Part shown: positions 8,585 to 17,881 of the stretch, in pieces
How the letters are laid out: the number at the start of each line of letters is the position of its first letter
How positions within the stretch are numbered: the first letter of the stretch is position 1
Assembly: GCA_034429975.1 (NCBI GenBank)
Contig: DAOUFM010000076.1
Location: forward strand, 186,001 to 250,000
Direction of reading: 5' to 3'
DNA length: 64,000 nucleotides
Source: UBA6170 sp034429975
GTDB lineage: Bacteria > Chloroflexota > Anaerolineae > Anaerolineales > Anaerolineaceae
Position numbers and translations under genes: made by a program
Notes under the pieces: generated by a model
The model's input: the letters and a program-made list of their open reading frames with translations, nothing else
Told to the model about the DNA's origin: nothing
Database searches by the model: none

Positions 8585-9124
8585 ATGAATAAAAAACAGA
8601 AGAAAATAATTTTGGGGGGTGGCTGCTTTTGGTGTTTGGAACCGATATTTTCTCAATTAAAAGGTGTCGAAAGCGTAATAGTAGGTTATTCAGGTGGGAC
8701 AACCTCTGATCCCAGTTATGAGATGGTATGCACTGGCCGAACTGGTCATGCTGAGGTAATAGAAGTAAATTATGATGAGAAACTTATTTCGTTGGACCGT
8801 CTGCTGGATATCTTCTTTCAGGTTCATGATCCGACAACATTAAATCGTCAGGGTGCAGATGTAGGGACACAATATCGATCAATTATCCTGGTAAATAATG
8901 AAGATGAAAAATACGCAGTTTTAGAAAAAATCAAGAAAATTGATCAAGAGGGGCGTTGGAACAAACCAATCGTAACCCAGGTAGAAATTTTACAGAATTT
9001 TTATCCAGCAGAAGAATATCATCAAAATTATTTTGAGAAGAATCCCTGGGCCGGTTATTGTCAGGTCGTTATAAATCCTAAAGTAAAAAAATTCGAAGAC
9101 AAATATGCTAATTTAATAAAATAA
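8585..9124 (+). CDS. msrA: Peptide methionine-(S)-S-oxide reductase
   Basis: 179 aa, standard length. Reduces methionine-S-sulfoxide in proteins using a Cys nucleophile, recycled by thioredoxin. The GGGCFWCLEPIF motif holds the catalytic Cys, followed by GYSGG, GHAEV and the DVGTQYRS block, all MsrA hallmarks. No MsrB fusion and no signal peptide, so it should be cytosolic. CCAGGGAAATAAT precedes the ATG. Monocistronic by position: terminator upstream, 79-bp spacer downstream. Confidence 0.95.
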   Translation: MNKKQKKIILGGGCFWCLEPIFSQLKGVESVIVGYSGGTTSDPSYEMVCTGRTGHAEVIEVNYDEKLISLDRLLDIFFQVHDPTTLNRQGADVGTQYRSIILVNNEDEKYAVLEKIKKIDQEGRWNKPIVTQVEILQNFYPAEEYHQNYFEKNPWAGYCQVVINPKVKKFEDKYANLIK

Positions 9125-9203
9125 TAAACTGGTCAAGAACAGGATTTTTAAAAAATAAAATTAAAGTCTTAGAATTTTTCGTGTCTGCTGAACAGGGTAT
9201 TAA

Positions 9204-10121
9204 TTGAAAAACATTGTCTTTAATAATTTAGATTGTTTACTTGTTGAAAATAAATTTTTGCAATTAATTATTCCTTATACGGTTGGACCACGAATTTTGG
9301 CACTAATAACCCCGGAGAAGGAAAATATTTTTGCCGAGATACCTGAAATTACCACACCCTTGCCTGATGGAAGCTTTTATCATTATTATGGCGGACACCG
9401 TTTCTGGAGGGCTCCTGAAGAGATTCCAACTACTTATGATCTTGATGATCAACCTGTTGAAATACAGGAAAATAATAACACCTTGACCATAAAGAAAAAA
9501 AAAGAAGATCAATCAAATTTAGAAAAAACTATCAAAATTCGTTTAGATTCAGATAATCCCACGGTGAAAATTACGCATTTATTGAAAAATTGCGGTAGCC
9601 AGGAAATCAAATGCGCGGCCTGGGCAATAACTCAATTGAAACCGGGCGGGATCGCTATCCTGCCACAAACACGAGTAAAAACCGGTTTGTTACCCAATCG
9701 ATCTTTAGCAATTTGGCCTTATACAGATTTATCAAACCCTGCCATTCTTTGGGGAAACGATTACATACTCATTCACGCGAATTCGCAATCGCCATTAAAA
9801 CTTGGTTTTCCAAATCAACGTGGATGGTTGGCCTATTGGATTTCAGGGCAATTATTTGTAAAATATGCAGCATACGATCCAGATCAAACTTATTATGATC
9901 TGAATAGTTCAAGTGAATGTTATTGTGGTGATCTTTTTCTTGAATTAGAGACACAAGGTCCTGTTTCTTTCTTACCACCAGGGGGAACCATTTGCCATGA
10001 AGAAGTTTGGAAGATATTTTTATTTGAAAAACAACCCTTAAATGAATTCGATGTAAATAAAATGGTGGCAGCATTGGGTTTGGATAAATTTGATTTACTG
10101 GCGAATTTTTCAAGAAATTGA
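9204..10121 (+). CDS. DUF4380-like (galactose-mutarotase-fold) protein
   Basis: 305 aa beginning with TTG. The sequence LIIPYTVGPRILAL, the YGGHRFWRAPEE block and the repeated beta-strand pattern match DUF4380 proteins, which are predicted to fold like galactose mutarotase and bind carbohydrate. HRFWRAPEE would line the sugar pocket by analogy. Enzymatic activity is unknown. No signal peptide. The TTG start is chosen because it is the first possible start before the conserved N-terminal strand; CAGGG 6-10 bp upstream could be the ribosome site. Possibly follows msrA in the same transcript (79-bp gap), otherwise isolated. Confidence 0.7.
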   Translation: MKNIVFNNLDCLLVENKFLQLIIPYTVGPRILALITPEKENIFAEIPEITTPLPDGSFYHYYGGHRFWRAPEEIPTTYDLDDQPVEIQENNNTLTIKKKKEDQSNLEKTIKIRLDSDNPTVKITHLLKNCGSQEIKCAAWAITQLKPGGIAILPQTRVKTGLLPNRSLAIWPYTDLSNPAILWGNDYILIHANSQSPLKLGFPNQRGWLAYWISGQLFVKYAAYDPDQTYYDLNSSSECYCGDLFLELETQGPVSFLPPGGTICHEEVWKIFLFEKQPLNEFDVNKMVAALGLDKFDLLANFSRN

Positions 10122-10238
10122 ATTAAACACTTTTATAAACCAGAGCAAAACTTTATTTTCGACTACCAATTTTTTACTAATTAATGAATAATTATTTATT
10201 GATAAAAAGATTTTTTTGGATAATTTTAAGAGGTCCTT

Positions 10239-12770
10239 ATGATAAAGACGCCGCAGTCTTACTGGTCGGTTTCGCTGAAAGAATTGTTTTCTAGTTTAGA
10301 TACTTCTGATAACGGGTTGACTTCAGAGATAGCCCAGCAACGTTTGGTAGAAGTAGGTTTAAATGTATTAAGTTCTAAAAAGAAAGTAACTCCATTTTCT
10401 CTTTTTCTGAATCAGTTCAAAAGTCCTATTGTTTTAATTTTACTTTTTGCCACGATTATGTCAGCATTCCTTAAAGATTGGGTGGACGCAACCATCATTC
10501 TGGTGATTGTTTTGGGAAGCGCCTTATTAAGTTTTTTTCAGGAATTTAATGCAAACAATGCTGCTGAGAAATTAAAAAATCAGATCTCATTAAAAGCGAA
10601 TGGTATCAGGGATGGAAAACCTACAGTAATTCCAACAGAAGAAGTGGTACCAGGTGATTTGATCTCACTTTCAGCCGGAAGTTTAATCCCGGCTGATGGG
10701 GTAGTGCTAGAAGCTAAAGATTTTTTTGTCAATCAGGCTGTTTTAACAGGAGAAACTTTTCCAGTGGAAAAAAAGGCAGGCGCGACTGCTGAACAAGCGG
10801 GGTTGACAGAACGCACCAATGTCGTTTTTATGGGGACGAACGTACGCAGCGGAACAGCTAAAGTATTAATCGTTGAAACTGGTTTACGTACTTCTTTTGG
10901 ACAAATAGCAAACAAGTTGACATTGCGCCCTCCCGAGAATGAATTTCAACATGGAATTAAAAAATTAGGCTATTTGTTAACCGAGGTTATGTTTGTGTTG
11001 GTCATCAGTATCTTTTTCTTCAATGTCCTTTTGCATAAACCGGTTATGGATTCTTTATTGTTTTCAATTGCTCTGGCAGTAGGATTGACCCCGCAATTGT
11101 TACCTGCGATTATCAACATTAATCTGTCAAAAGGTTCTCAGAAAATGGCTGAAAAAGGTGTTATTGTTCGGCGTCTTGAATCAATTGAAAATTTTGGCAG
11201 CATGGATATTCTATGTACAGATAAAACCGGCACCCTTACTGTTGGAGTAGTGAAGTTAGATGGAGCTTTGGATGTAAATGGAGAGCCTTCTAAAGAGGTA
11301 AATTTGTTTGCTTATTTAAATGCGAAACTACAAACAGGATTACCAAATCCAATGGATGAAGCCATCATTAACCAGGATGTAGCAGAAGCCAAAGATTATG
11401 TAAAAGTTGATGAAATTCCGTATGATTTCGTTCGAAAACGCTTAACTGTCATAGCGAAGGGTAAAAACGCTAATCTTATGATCACAAAGGGTGCTTTGGG
11501 TAATATTCTCCAAATTTGCTCACAAATCCAAACGCCTAATGGAGAAATCCCATTAGATGACGGCGAGAATAATTATATTCAGAAACGATTTGCTGATTGG
11601 AGCGCTCAGGGATATCGGGTGTTAGGTGTAGCGACAAAGTTAATTGCCACTCAGGATCACCCATATTCTGTAAAAGATGAAACAGAAATGGCTTTTGTTG
11701 GCTTTTTGTTGTTTTTTGACCCGCCCAAAGAAGGTGTAAATACAACGATAGATGAATTAAAGAAAATGGGAGTTCAACTAAAAATTATCACTGGAGATAA
11801 TCGTCTGGTCGCTAAGCATACTGGGGAAGTTATTGGATTGGGTGATTTTAATGTACTGAGTGGCGGTGATCTTGATAATTTACATGATGAAGCCCTTTGG
11901 CATAGTGTGGAATCGACAACCATCTTTGCAGAAGTTGATCCAAACCAGAAGGAGAGAATTATCCTGGCTTTGAAAAAACGTGGTCATGTAGTTGGCTATA
12001 TGGGAGATGGAATCAATGATGCCCCGTCCCTGCATAGTGCGGATGTTGGCATCTCGGTTGATAATGCTGTTGATGTAGCAAAAGATGCTGCTGATTTAGT
12101 CCTCATGAAACAAGATCTGGATGTATTAAGGGATGGAATTTTACAAGGGCGTAAAACCTTTGGAAATACTTTGAAATATATTTTTATGGCAACCAGTGCT
12201 AACTTTGGGAATATGTTTAGTGTTGCCGGGGCCTCGGTTTTTCTGCCATATTTACCGATGTTACCGAAGCAAATCCTATTGATCAATTTTCTAACTGACC
12301 TGCCTGAAATGATGATTGCTGGTGATCATGTAGATGATTATTATATTCAACGTCCGCATCGCTGGAATATCGATTTCATTCGCCGCTTCATGTTGGTGTT
12401 TGGCCCACTCAGCTCGGTTTTTGATTTAGCGACATTTGCGGTGTTATTGTGGATTATGAAAGCTGATGAAATGACATTCCATACAGGGTGGTTCATTGAA
12501 TCAGTTCTCTCAGCAGGATTGGTAGTGTTTGCTGTGCGTACCCGATTACCTTTTTATAAAGGGAAACCAAGTAAAAATATAATTTGGATGACGATGTTTG
12601 TAATCGGGATTGCCTTGACTTTGCCTTATACGCCATTGGCGAGTTTACTTGGTTTTAAGCCTTTATCCTTAACCTACCTTATTCCGATTTTTGGAATAAT
12701 TGCTTTGTATTTTTTCTCTGCGGAGATTACGAAACGTTGGTTTTATAAAAAATATGGAAACATTTCATGA
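10239..12770 (+). CDS. mgtA: Magnesium-importing P-type ATPase
   Basis: 843 aa, somewhat shorter than the roughly 900 aa of enterobacterial MgtA/MgtB. P-type ATPase of the IIIB class, bringing Mg2+ into the cell. Visible: N-terminal cation-ATPase domain, LTGET actuator motif (169-173), the class-typical VGLTPQLLPAI helix (281-291), phosphorylation motif DKTGTLT with Asp328, TGDN, and MGDGINDAPSLHSADVGISV near the C-terminal hinge. About ten membrane helices. AAGAGGT before the ATG. No Mg-sensing M-box leader is apparent: the upstream spacer is only 117 bp and AT-rich. Its stop overlaps the start of the next gene (ATGA), implying coupled translation. Confidence 0.92.
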   Translation: MIKTPQSYWSVSLKELFSSLDTSDNGLTSEIAQQRLVEVGLNVLSSKKKVTPFSLFLNQFKSPIVLILLFATIMSAFLKDWVDATIILVIVLGSALLSFFQEFNANNAAEKLKNQISLKANGIRDGKPTVIPTEEVVPGDLISLSAGSLIPADGVVLEAKDFFVNQAVLTGETFPVEKKAGATAEQAGLTERTNVVFMGTNVRSGTAKVLIVETGLRTSFGQIANKLTLRPPENEFQHGIKKLGYLLTEVMFVLVISIFFFNVLLHKPVMDSLLFSIALAVGLTPQLLPAIININLSKGSQKMAEKGVIVRRLESIENFGSMDILCTDKTGTLTVGVVKLDGALDVNGEPSKEVNLFAYLNAKLQTGLPNPMDEAIINQDVAEAKDYVKVDEIPYDFVRKRLTVIAKGKNANLMITKGALGNILQICSQIQTPNGEIPLDDGENNYIQKRFADWSAQGYRVLGVATKLIATQDHPYSVKDETEMAFVGFLLFFDPPKEGVNTTIDELKKMGVQLKIITGDNRLVAKHTGEVIGLGDFNVLSGGDLDNLHDEALWHSVESTTIFAEVDPNQKERIILALKKRGHVVGYMGDGINDAPSLHSADVGISVDNAVDVAKDAADLVLMKQDLDVLRDGILQGRKTFGNTLKYIFMATSANFGNMFSVAGASVFLPYLPMLPKQILLINFLTDLPEMMIAGDHVDDYYIQRPHRWNIDFIRRFMLVFGPLSSVFDLATFAVLLWIMKADEMTFHTGWFIESVLSAGLVVFAVRTRLPFYKGKPSKNIIWMTMFVIGIALTLPYTPLASLLGFKPLSLTYLIPIFGIIALYFFSAEITKRWFYKKYGNIS

Positions 12771-13789
12771 GTTCTTTTTTCTTGGAGTTGAAAAAATATC
12801 ATCCGCTTAAAAAAATTACTTTTTTATTAATTCTTGGTATTGCAGTTCATTTGTTGCTGCCGCAAATCACATCTTTAGAGCACTCCTGGCAGGTTCTCAA
12901 TTCAATGCCTACCTGGCTGGTTGGCTTGGCTTTTTTTGCTCAGGCGGGTAGTTATCTGGGAAGTGGTTATTTATTAAAAGAAATTCTGATGTTGTCACAG
13001 GAAGCGATAAGCTTATTACGCAGCGTCTTTGTTGTACTGGGTTCAGCCAGCGTTGGTATGGTCGCCGGGGGAATGATTGGAAGTTCAACGGCTATTTTTC
13101 GATGGACAAATAAAAAAGATGATCATCCGGAAGGTCCCATTATAGCCAGTATTTTACCTTCAATTTTAAATAACCTGTTGCTGGCATTAATCTCTTTATT
13201 TGGATTAGCCCATTTAATCATTGTTCATAATTTATCAAAAACTCAAATCATAGCATTTGTAAGCATCACCTGTTTTTTGGGATTAGTGATTGGGTTAGGA
13301 TTTTTGGCGCTAAAATTTCGAGAAAAAGCTACAGATTTTGTTTTAAAGATTTCTCACAAATTCAAAAAAATTTTAAATAAAACTTCTGATCCAGATTCTG
13401 TCCGAGAGGGGCTGATCAATTTATTTTCAGCCTGGGATTCATTAAAAAATAATGCCTGGCGCAAACCATTTTTGGGGGCTTTTATAAATGTTTTGTTTGA
13501 CATGCTAACCCTTTATTTTCTCTTTATTGCAGCCGGTCACCGGGTTAGTTTTGGGGTGTTATTGACGGGATATGGCTTGCCACTGCTTTTAGGGAAAATG
13601 GCATTTATGATCCCGGGTGGTGTGGGTGTGATTGAGAGTTCGATGACCGGATTGTATACGGGCTTGGGGGTTCCGCAAGCGGTAACGGTTGTGGTTGTGT
13701 TAGGTTACCGCATTATCTCGTTCTGGATCCCGCTTTTACTCGGATTTCCTTTGATACCGTTTTTGGACAGAGGAACAAAGAATGGGTAG
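12767..13789 (+). CDS. Flippase-like integral membrane protein (UPF0104/LPG synthase TM family)
   Basis: 340 aa with about eight hydrophobic helices, matching the lysylphosphatidylglycerol-synthase membrane region/YbhN family. The conserved segments GGMIGSSTAIFRW and, near the C-terminus, GYGLPLLLGKMAFMIPGGVGVIESSM are the family signature (PGGlGv.E). It has no aminoacyl-transfer domain, so it does not make lysyl-PG; stand-alone members are thought to move lipids or lipid-linked molecules across the membrane. ATGA overlap with the Mg2+ ATPase indicates translational coupling, an unexplained pairing. Function not established. Confidence 0.8.
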   Translation: MSSFFLELKKYHPLKKITFLLILGIAVHLLLPQITSLEHSWQVLNSMPTWLVGLAFFAQAGSYLGSGYLLKEILMLSQEAISLLRSVFVVLGSASVGMVAGGMIGSSTAIFRWTNKKDDHPEGPIIASILPSILNNLLLALISLFGLAHLIIVHNLSKTQIIAFVSITCFLGLVIGLGFLALKFREKATDFVLKISHKFKKILNKTSDPDSVREGLINLFSAWDSLKNNAWRKPFLGAFINVLFDMLTLYFLFIAAGHRVSFGVLLTGYGLPLLLGKMAFMIPGGVGVIESSMTGLYTGLGVPQAVTVVVVLGYRIISFWIPLLLGFPLIPFLDRGTKNG

Positions 13790-13903
13790 CGATGATTGCA
13801 ACCAATTCTGGTTAAAAGCACCTTAATGAAGCGACTGCTCAATTTTGTTTACCGGCTTCTCTCTGAAGGATAAAACTTATAAACTCGCTTTAAATATCTA
13901 TAA

Positions 13904-14089
13904 AAGGATCTTTTCCCCGGTAAGAAAGCTGAAATTCAGGCTTGATTGGATCAGTTGGCATTCGAGCAGGGAGAAATCTCAACAGCGCGTGAAAGAATCG
14001 TACCGAGTCCACCAGACGCTGAACCCCTTGATTTTATGAATGAACAAGAAAAAATTATTAAGATCATCGATCAAATCAGCGGAATATAA
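13904..14089 (+). pseudogene. Decayed small coiled-coil gene, GvpG-like remnant
   Basis: In one frame, KDLFPGKKAEIQA is followed by an in-frame TGA (13943-13945) and then LDQLAFEQGEISTARERI continuing to a TAA at 14087-14089. Reading through the TGA gives a smooth amphipathic helix of the kind IQxxLxQLxFExGEI seen in gas-vesicle GvpG proteins; upstream codons are interrupted by more stops. I read this as a relic. The overlapping open frame at 13845-14039 in another phase has no protein-like character. Directly after (14092) an ATG opens a 55-codon frame (to 14259) that I cannot assign. The GvpG resemblance is faint and from memory. The rest of the spacer 13790-13903 shows nothing. Confidence 0.4.
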
Positions 14090-14164
14090 AGATGAAAATT
14101 AACAAGAAAATTGATCCACCCCAGATGAAATTAGAAAAACCCGGAGTATGTATTTTCCTCCAAG

Positions 14165-14335
14165 TCAGGAAAACACCAGGTTGTTTTTTGTCGCAATCCA
14201 TTTCAGTTTTAGATCATCATATTGGATTTCATCCAATGCGACAGTTAGAGATTGATTAGTATCTAAACCACGATTAATAACAATAACACGCTGGATTTCA
14301 AGAGCCTCTTTTAATGCTGGAAAAATTGATCGCAT
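14165..14335 (-). CDS. Hypothetical small protein downstream of yifB
   Basis: 56 aa if started at the ATG at 14335 (GGAA six bases upstream); the frame extends to a TTG at 14389. The sequence (ALKEALEIQRVIVINRG, then VALDEIQYDDLKLKWIA) has plausible protein composition with a helix and strands, unlike the random frames around it, but I recognise no family. It lies 36-90 bp past the yifB stop on the same strand and could be a small co-transcribed gene or the tail of a decayed one. Confidence 0.3.
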   Translation of the reverse strand: MRSIFPALKEALEIQRVIVINRGLDTNQSLTVALDEIQYDDLKLKWIATKNNLVFS

Positions 14336-14425
14336 TTTTATTTCCATACAATCATTTTTCAAAAAACACGCTTTTTTGTAAAGTAGCAATTTACAGATTC
14401 AGCCTAAATTTGATAATCAGAACCA

Positions 14426-15982
14426 CTAATTGTCTAGCACTGTCTTGGGACGATATTGAATTGCCTCTGCCAGATGATTGGAAGCGATATTATCATTACC
14501 TGCCAGATCAGCAATAGTGCGGGCAAGTTTTAACACCCGATGAAATGCGCGCGCGGATAACTGTAATTGCCGCATTGCAACACGCATCAAGTTTTCACCG
14601 GCATCATCCAGTTTGCAGAATTTTCGAATTTCGCCAACCCCCATATCTGCATTGGAGGTCATGAGATTCTTAGCGTTTTCTTCTGGGGTGCTGCCATTTT
14701 TCACAAAGCGTTCGATCTGGCGTGTTCGGGCAGCTTCGACCCGCTCACGAATTGCCGCCGATGATTCTCCGAGACGTTGATTGGTTAACTTTTCATATTC
14801 CACCCTGGGGACCTCGATGTGAATATCGAAGCGATCCATCATGGGGCCAGAGATTCTTTTTTGATACTTTTGAACCATTCCTATGGCGCAGGTGCAGGGT
14901 TTGACTGGATCGCCGAAAAATCCGCATGGGCAAGGGTTCATTGCACCGATCAATTGAAAGTTAGCCGGAAAGGTGAGTGATCCCTGGGCGCGGCTGATGG
15001 TGACGACTTTGTCCTCCATCGGTTGACGCATCACTTCCAGAACCCGAGAACCGAATTCTGGCAATTCATCCAGAAATAAGACACCACGGTGTGCCAGAGA
15101 AATTTCTCCGGGGTGCGGCCAATTGCCACCTCCGACCAATCCGGCATGGCTGATGGTGTGGTGTGGAGATCGAAATGGGCGGGTACGCATGAGAGGTGTA
15201 TCTGAGGGGAGTTGATCCGCAACTGAATAAATACGGGTGACGTCCAGGGCTTCATCGATTGTCATGGTGGGCATGATGGTGGGTAAGGCTCTGGCCATCA
15301 GGGTTTTTCCTGATCCGGGTGAGCCAACCATCAGGACGTTATGACCGCCAGCGGCAGCTACTTCCAAAGCACGTTTGACATGTTCCTGTCCTTTGATGTC
15401 CTGGAAATCAGTTTGATAAATAGCACTGAAATCATCCAGAGAAAATGATGGTTTCGGAATTTCAATTTCTATTTCTCCCGCCAGCCAATCGGTTAGTTGT
15501 CGCAAAGATTCAACAGCGATAATTTCAAGATCCGGAATTAAGGCGGCTTCTTCGGCATCTACTTTAGGGACAATAAGCCGATGAAAACCTTCCTGGCGAG
15601 CAAGGGCAGCCATTGGCAGCACACCACGAACATGTCGCAAGGTACCATCCAGGGAAAGTTCACCGACTACCAGGCTCTTGTGCAGCTTAACCGGATTTAT
15701 TTGTTGGCTGGCAGCAAGCACACCAACAGCAATCGGCAAATCATAAGCCGGGCCTTCCTTGCGGACATCCGCCGGTGCCAGATTAATGGTGACACGCCTG
15801 CGGGGGAATTGATAGCCACTATTTTTGATTGCAGATTGAACCCGTTCACGGCTTTCCTGAACGGCTGCGTCGGGTAGTCCAACAATCAATACCTTTGACT
15901 GGCCATTGCTTGAGTCTACTTCTACTTCGATGATGACACCATCTAACCCGATGACGCCACAGGAAAAAACGCGTGCAAGCAT
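14426..15982 (-). CDS. yifB: YifB/ComM family Mg-chelatase-like AAA+ ATPase
   Basis: 518 aa, full length. N-terminal ChlI-like (Lon-S5-fold) domain 20-150, AAA+ core with Walker A GSPGSGKT near 217-224, Walker B LFLDELPEF, and the Cys-rich MNPCPCGFFGD...CTC insert that is diagnostic of YifB/ComM, then the C-terminal AAA lid. In naturally competent bacteria ComM is a branch-migration helicase acting on incoming DNA; elsewhere its role is unproven. No competence genes are visible in this window. A TTGACA-17-TACACT promoter ends six bases before the ATG and no Shine-Dalgarno sequence is present, which predicts a leaderless transcript. Confidence 0.92.
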   Translation of the reverse strand: MLARVFSCGVIGLDGVIIEVEVDSSNGQSKVLIVGLPDAAVQESRERVQSAIKNSGYQFPRRRVTINLAPADVRKEGPAYDLPIAVGVLAASQQINPVKLHKSLVVGELSLDGTLRHVRGVLPMAALARQEGFHRLIVPKVDAEEAALIPDLEIIAVESLRQLTDWLAGEIEIEIPKPSFSLDDFSAIYQTDFQDIKGQEHVKRALEVAAAGGHNVLMVGSPGSGKTLMARALPTIMPTMTIDEALDVTRIYSVADQLPSDTPLMRTRPFRSPHHTISHAGLVGGGNWPHPGEISLAHRGVLFLDELPEFGSRVLEVMRQPMEDKVVTISRAQGSLTFPANFQLIGAMNPCPCGFFGDPVKPCTCAIGMVQKYQKRISGPMMDRFDIHIEVPRVEYEKLTNQRLGESSAAIRERVEAARTRQIERFVKNGSTPEENAKNLMTSNADMGVGEIRKFCKLDDAGENLMRVAMRQLQLSARAFHRVLKLARTIADLAGNDNIASNHLAEAIQYRPKTVLDN

Positions 15983-15988
15983 TTGATT

Positions 15989-16017
15989 AGTGTAGAAGAG
16001 ACATTCAATAATGTCAA
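15989..16017 (-). promoter_or_regulatory. Strong promoter of yifB, predicts a leaderless mRNA
   Basis: Minus strand: TTGACA (16017-16012), 17 bp, TACACT (15994-15989). The usual start site, 6-7 bases downstream, falls on the A of the yifB ATG at 15982. Confidence 0.6.
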
Positions 16018-16040
16018 TTCGGAATTAAGAGGAATTTTTC

Positions 16041-16979
16041 TTAATTTTTAAGAATTATGTCAAGTTCTGCCAGGTCATTTTGAGACAAAGTCCAATCCCC
16101 AGCGATCGCATTTTGATCAACATGCTCCAGGCTGGTTGCTCCTGAAATGACTGATGCAACCTGCGGTTGTGCTAATAACCAGGCAATGGCTAATTCATTC
16201 ATCTTGCGCCCATGGTCAGCTGCAAATTGCATCAGATTGTCCAAAATTGCATAATTATTCTCGGTCATATAATTTTGAACATACTCACTGCTCTCCCCAC
16301 GAGATCCAGTCGGTGCTGGTTTTCCTTTTTGGTATTTTCCGGTTAAGAAACCACCGGCTAGAGGAAAATACGGGATAAGGGCTAAATTTTCAGATTTGCA
16401 GAACGGAATAACTTCGTTTTCCAGTTCACGTTCAAACATGTGATAATGAGATTGGAGTGCTACGAAGGCCTCCCAGCCTTTCATCTCGGCTAACAAATTC
16501 GCTTTTGCCAGTTGCCAGGCGGCAAAACTGGACGCACCAAAATAACGGACTTTTCCTTGCTGAATCAAGCTATTCAGCGTGCTTAATGTTTCTTCAATCG
16601 GAGTGTCTGCATCCCAGCGATGCACATAATATAAATCGATATGATCGCTTTGCAAGCGTTTTAAACTGGCTTCTACGGCGTTATAAATATGATAACGGGA
16701 GGTTCCGCGGCTATTGACTCCTTCCCCGGTGGGAAAGTAAAACTTGGTCGCCAGAAAGAAACGATCCCAGCGGCCTTTGAGGGTATTGCCTAAAAGGATC
16801 TCTGAATTTCCATTTTGATAGGAATTAGCGGTATCAAGATGGTTAATTCCCAGGTCTAAAGCACGATCAATGATGCGATTTACTTCAGCTTGAGGAGTTT
16901 TTTCTGAACCAAACCGATTTGTTCCAATGCCAATGACTGATACCTTAACGCCTGTATTTCCAAGTTTACGATAATTCAT
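16041..16979 (-). CDS. Aldo/keto reductase
   Basis: 312 aa TIM-barrel NADPH-dependent oxidoreductase. Shows the N-terminal YRKLGNTGVKVSVIGIGT strand, DTANSY (catalytic Asp and Tyr), a Lys in FLATKF and His in YYVHRWD, completing the AKR tetrad, and the cofactor-end motif SVISGATSLEHV. Closest in style to the YajO/YghZ/general stress protein 69 group. Natural substrate unknown. Last gene of a leftward cluster after proC (36-bp gap). AAAGGATAAATTC precedes the ATG. Confidence 0.9.
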   Translation of the reverse strand: MNYRKLGNTGVKVSVIGIGTNRFGSEKTPQAEVNRIIDRALDLGINHLDTANSYQNGNSEILLGNTLKGRWDRFFLATKFYFPTGEGVNSRGTSRYHIYNAVEASLKRLQSDHIDLYYVHRWDADTPIEETLSTLNSLIQQGKVRYFGASSFAAWQLAKANLLAEMKGWEAFVALQSHYHMFERELENEVIPFCKSENLALIPYFPLAGGFLTGKYQKGKPAPTGSRGESSEYVQNYMTENNYAILDNLMQFAADHGRKMNELAIAWLLAQPQVASVISGATSLEHVDQNAIAGDWTLSQNDLAELDIILKN

Positions 16980-17015
16980 GAATTTATCCTTTATGAAGAT
17001 GTGGTTTATTTCGAC

Positions 17016-17870
17016 TTACTTATTCTCGTTATCTTTTTCTGGGGGTTGATCTAATTTTCCCTTACCTAGCTGTTGAGAGCGCTCGTAAGCTGCCCAAATG
17101 GCACGGGAAATGGCGGTACGGAACCCGGCTTTCTCTAAATAATATAACGCCGCAGCGGATGTTCCCCCCGGAGAGGTTACTTTGTTACGCAAATCAGCTA
17201 CATGTACGGATTGACTTTCATAATAATCTACCGAACCGCGGATGGTTTCGATCACCAATTTTTCAGCCACATAACGGGAGAAACCGAGATGTACGGCAGC
17301 ATCCATAAATGCTTCCATAAATAAATAAACATACATTGGCCCGGTACCGGAGATGGCGGTAGCCATATCAAGATAATATTCCTCATCTACCTGAACATTT
17401 TCACCCAAGGCTTGTAACATCAAGCGGGCTTTTTGCATCTGAATATCTGTGACCGTTGGTGGAGCATACCAGACTGTAATACCTTTTCCAATTTGTCCTG
17501 GTGTGTTTGGCATGGTTCGTACAACAGCAGGATGATTCAGCCCTTTAGAGACTTTGTCAATGGTGGCACCTGCGATAATCGTTACCACGACAGCTTCGGG
17601 AGGGATGTGACCGGAAAATTCGGTTAAAATCTTCTCCAGATTTTGAGGTTTGACTGCCAAAACAACAACATCAGCCTGATCCACAACTTCCAGATTATGT
17701 GAGGATGCGAAAATATGATATTTTTTCTTTAATTCCTCACAGCGTTCAGCTCGAGGTTCTGAAGCGTGAATGTTTTCTGGAGATGTTAAGTTTTGGCGTA
17801 ATAAACCACCAATGATGGCTTCTCCCATCGCACCAGCACCAATAATCGCAAATTTAGTCTGATCATTCAT
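17016..17870 (-). CDS. proC: Pyrroline-5-carboxylate reductase
   Basis: 284 aa. Catalyses the last step of proline synthesis, reducing pyrroline-5-carboxylate with NAD(P)H. Rossmann motif IIGAGAMGEAIIGGLL at 9-24, VLAVKPQ, and the P5CR signature ISGTGPMYVYLFMEAFMDAAVHLG plus TSPGGTSAAAL are all present. Length is standard; the last 15 residues form a charged tail. Eleven bases separate it from the methyltransferase gene upstream, so the two are co-transcribed. AAGGAAATATT precedes the ATG. No proA or proB in the window. Confidence 0.95.
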   Translation of the reverse strand: MNDQTKFAIIGAGAMGEAIIGGLLRQNLTSPENIHASEPRAERCEELKKKYHIFASSHNLEVVDQADVVVLAVKPQNLEKILTEFSGHIPPEAVVVTIIAGATIDKVSKGLNHPAVVRTMPNTPGQIGKGITVWYAPPTVTDIQMQKARLMLQALGENVQVDEEYYLDMATAISGTGPMYVYLFMEAFMDAAVHLGFSRYVAEKLVIETIRGSVDYYESQSVHVADLRNKVTSPGGTSAAALYYLEKAGFRTAISRAIWAAYERSQQLGKGKLDQPPEKDNENK

Positions 17871-17881
17871 AATATTTCCTT

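Noticed and set aside
10122..10238. Mg-sensing M-box riboswitch before mgtA
   Set aside because: The spacer is 117 bp, AT-rich and lacks the conserved M-box helices.
13845..14039. 64-codon rightward frame as a gene
   Set aside because: Basic, Trp/Ser-rich translation without protein character; the other phase shows the relic with better helix pattern.
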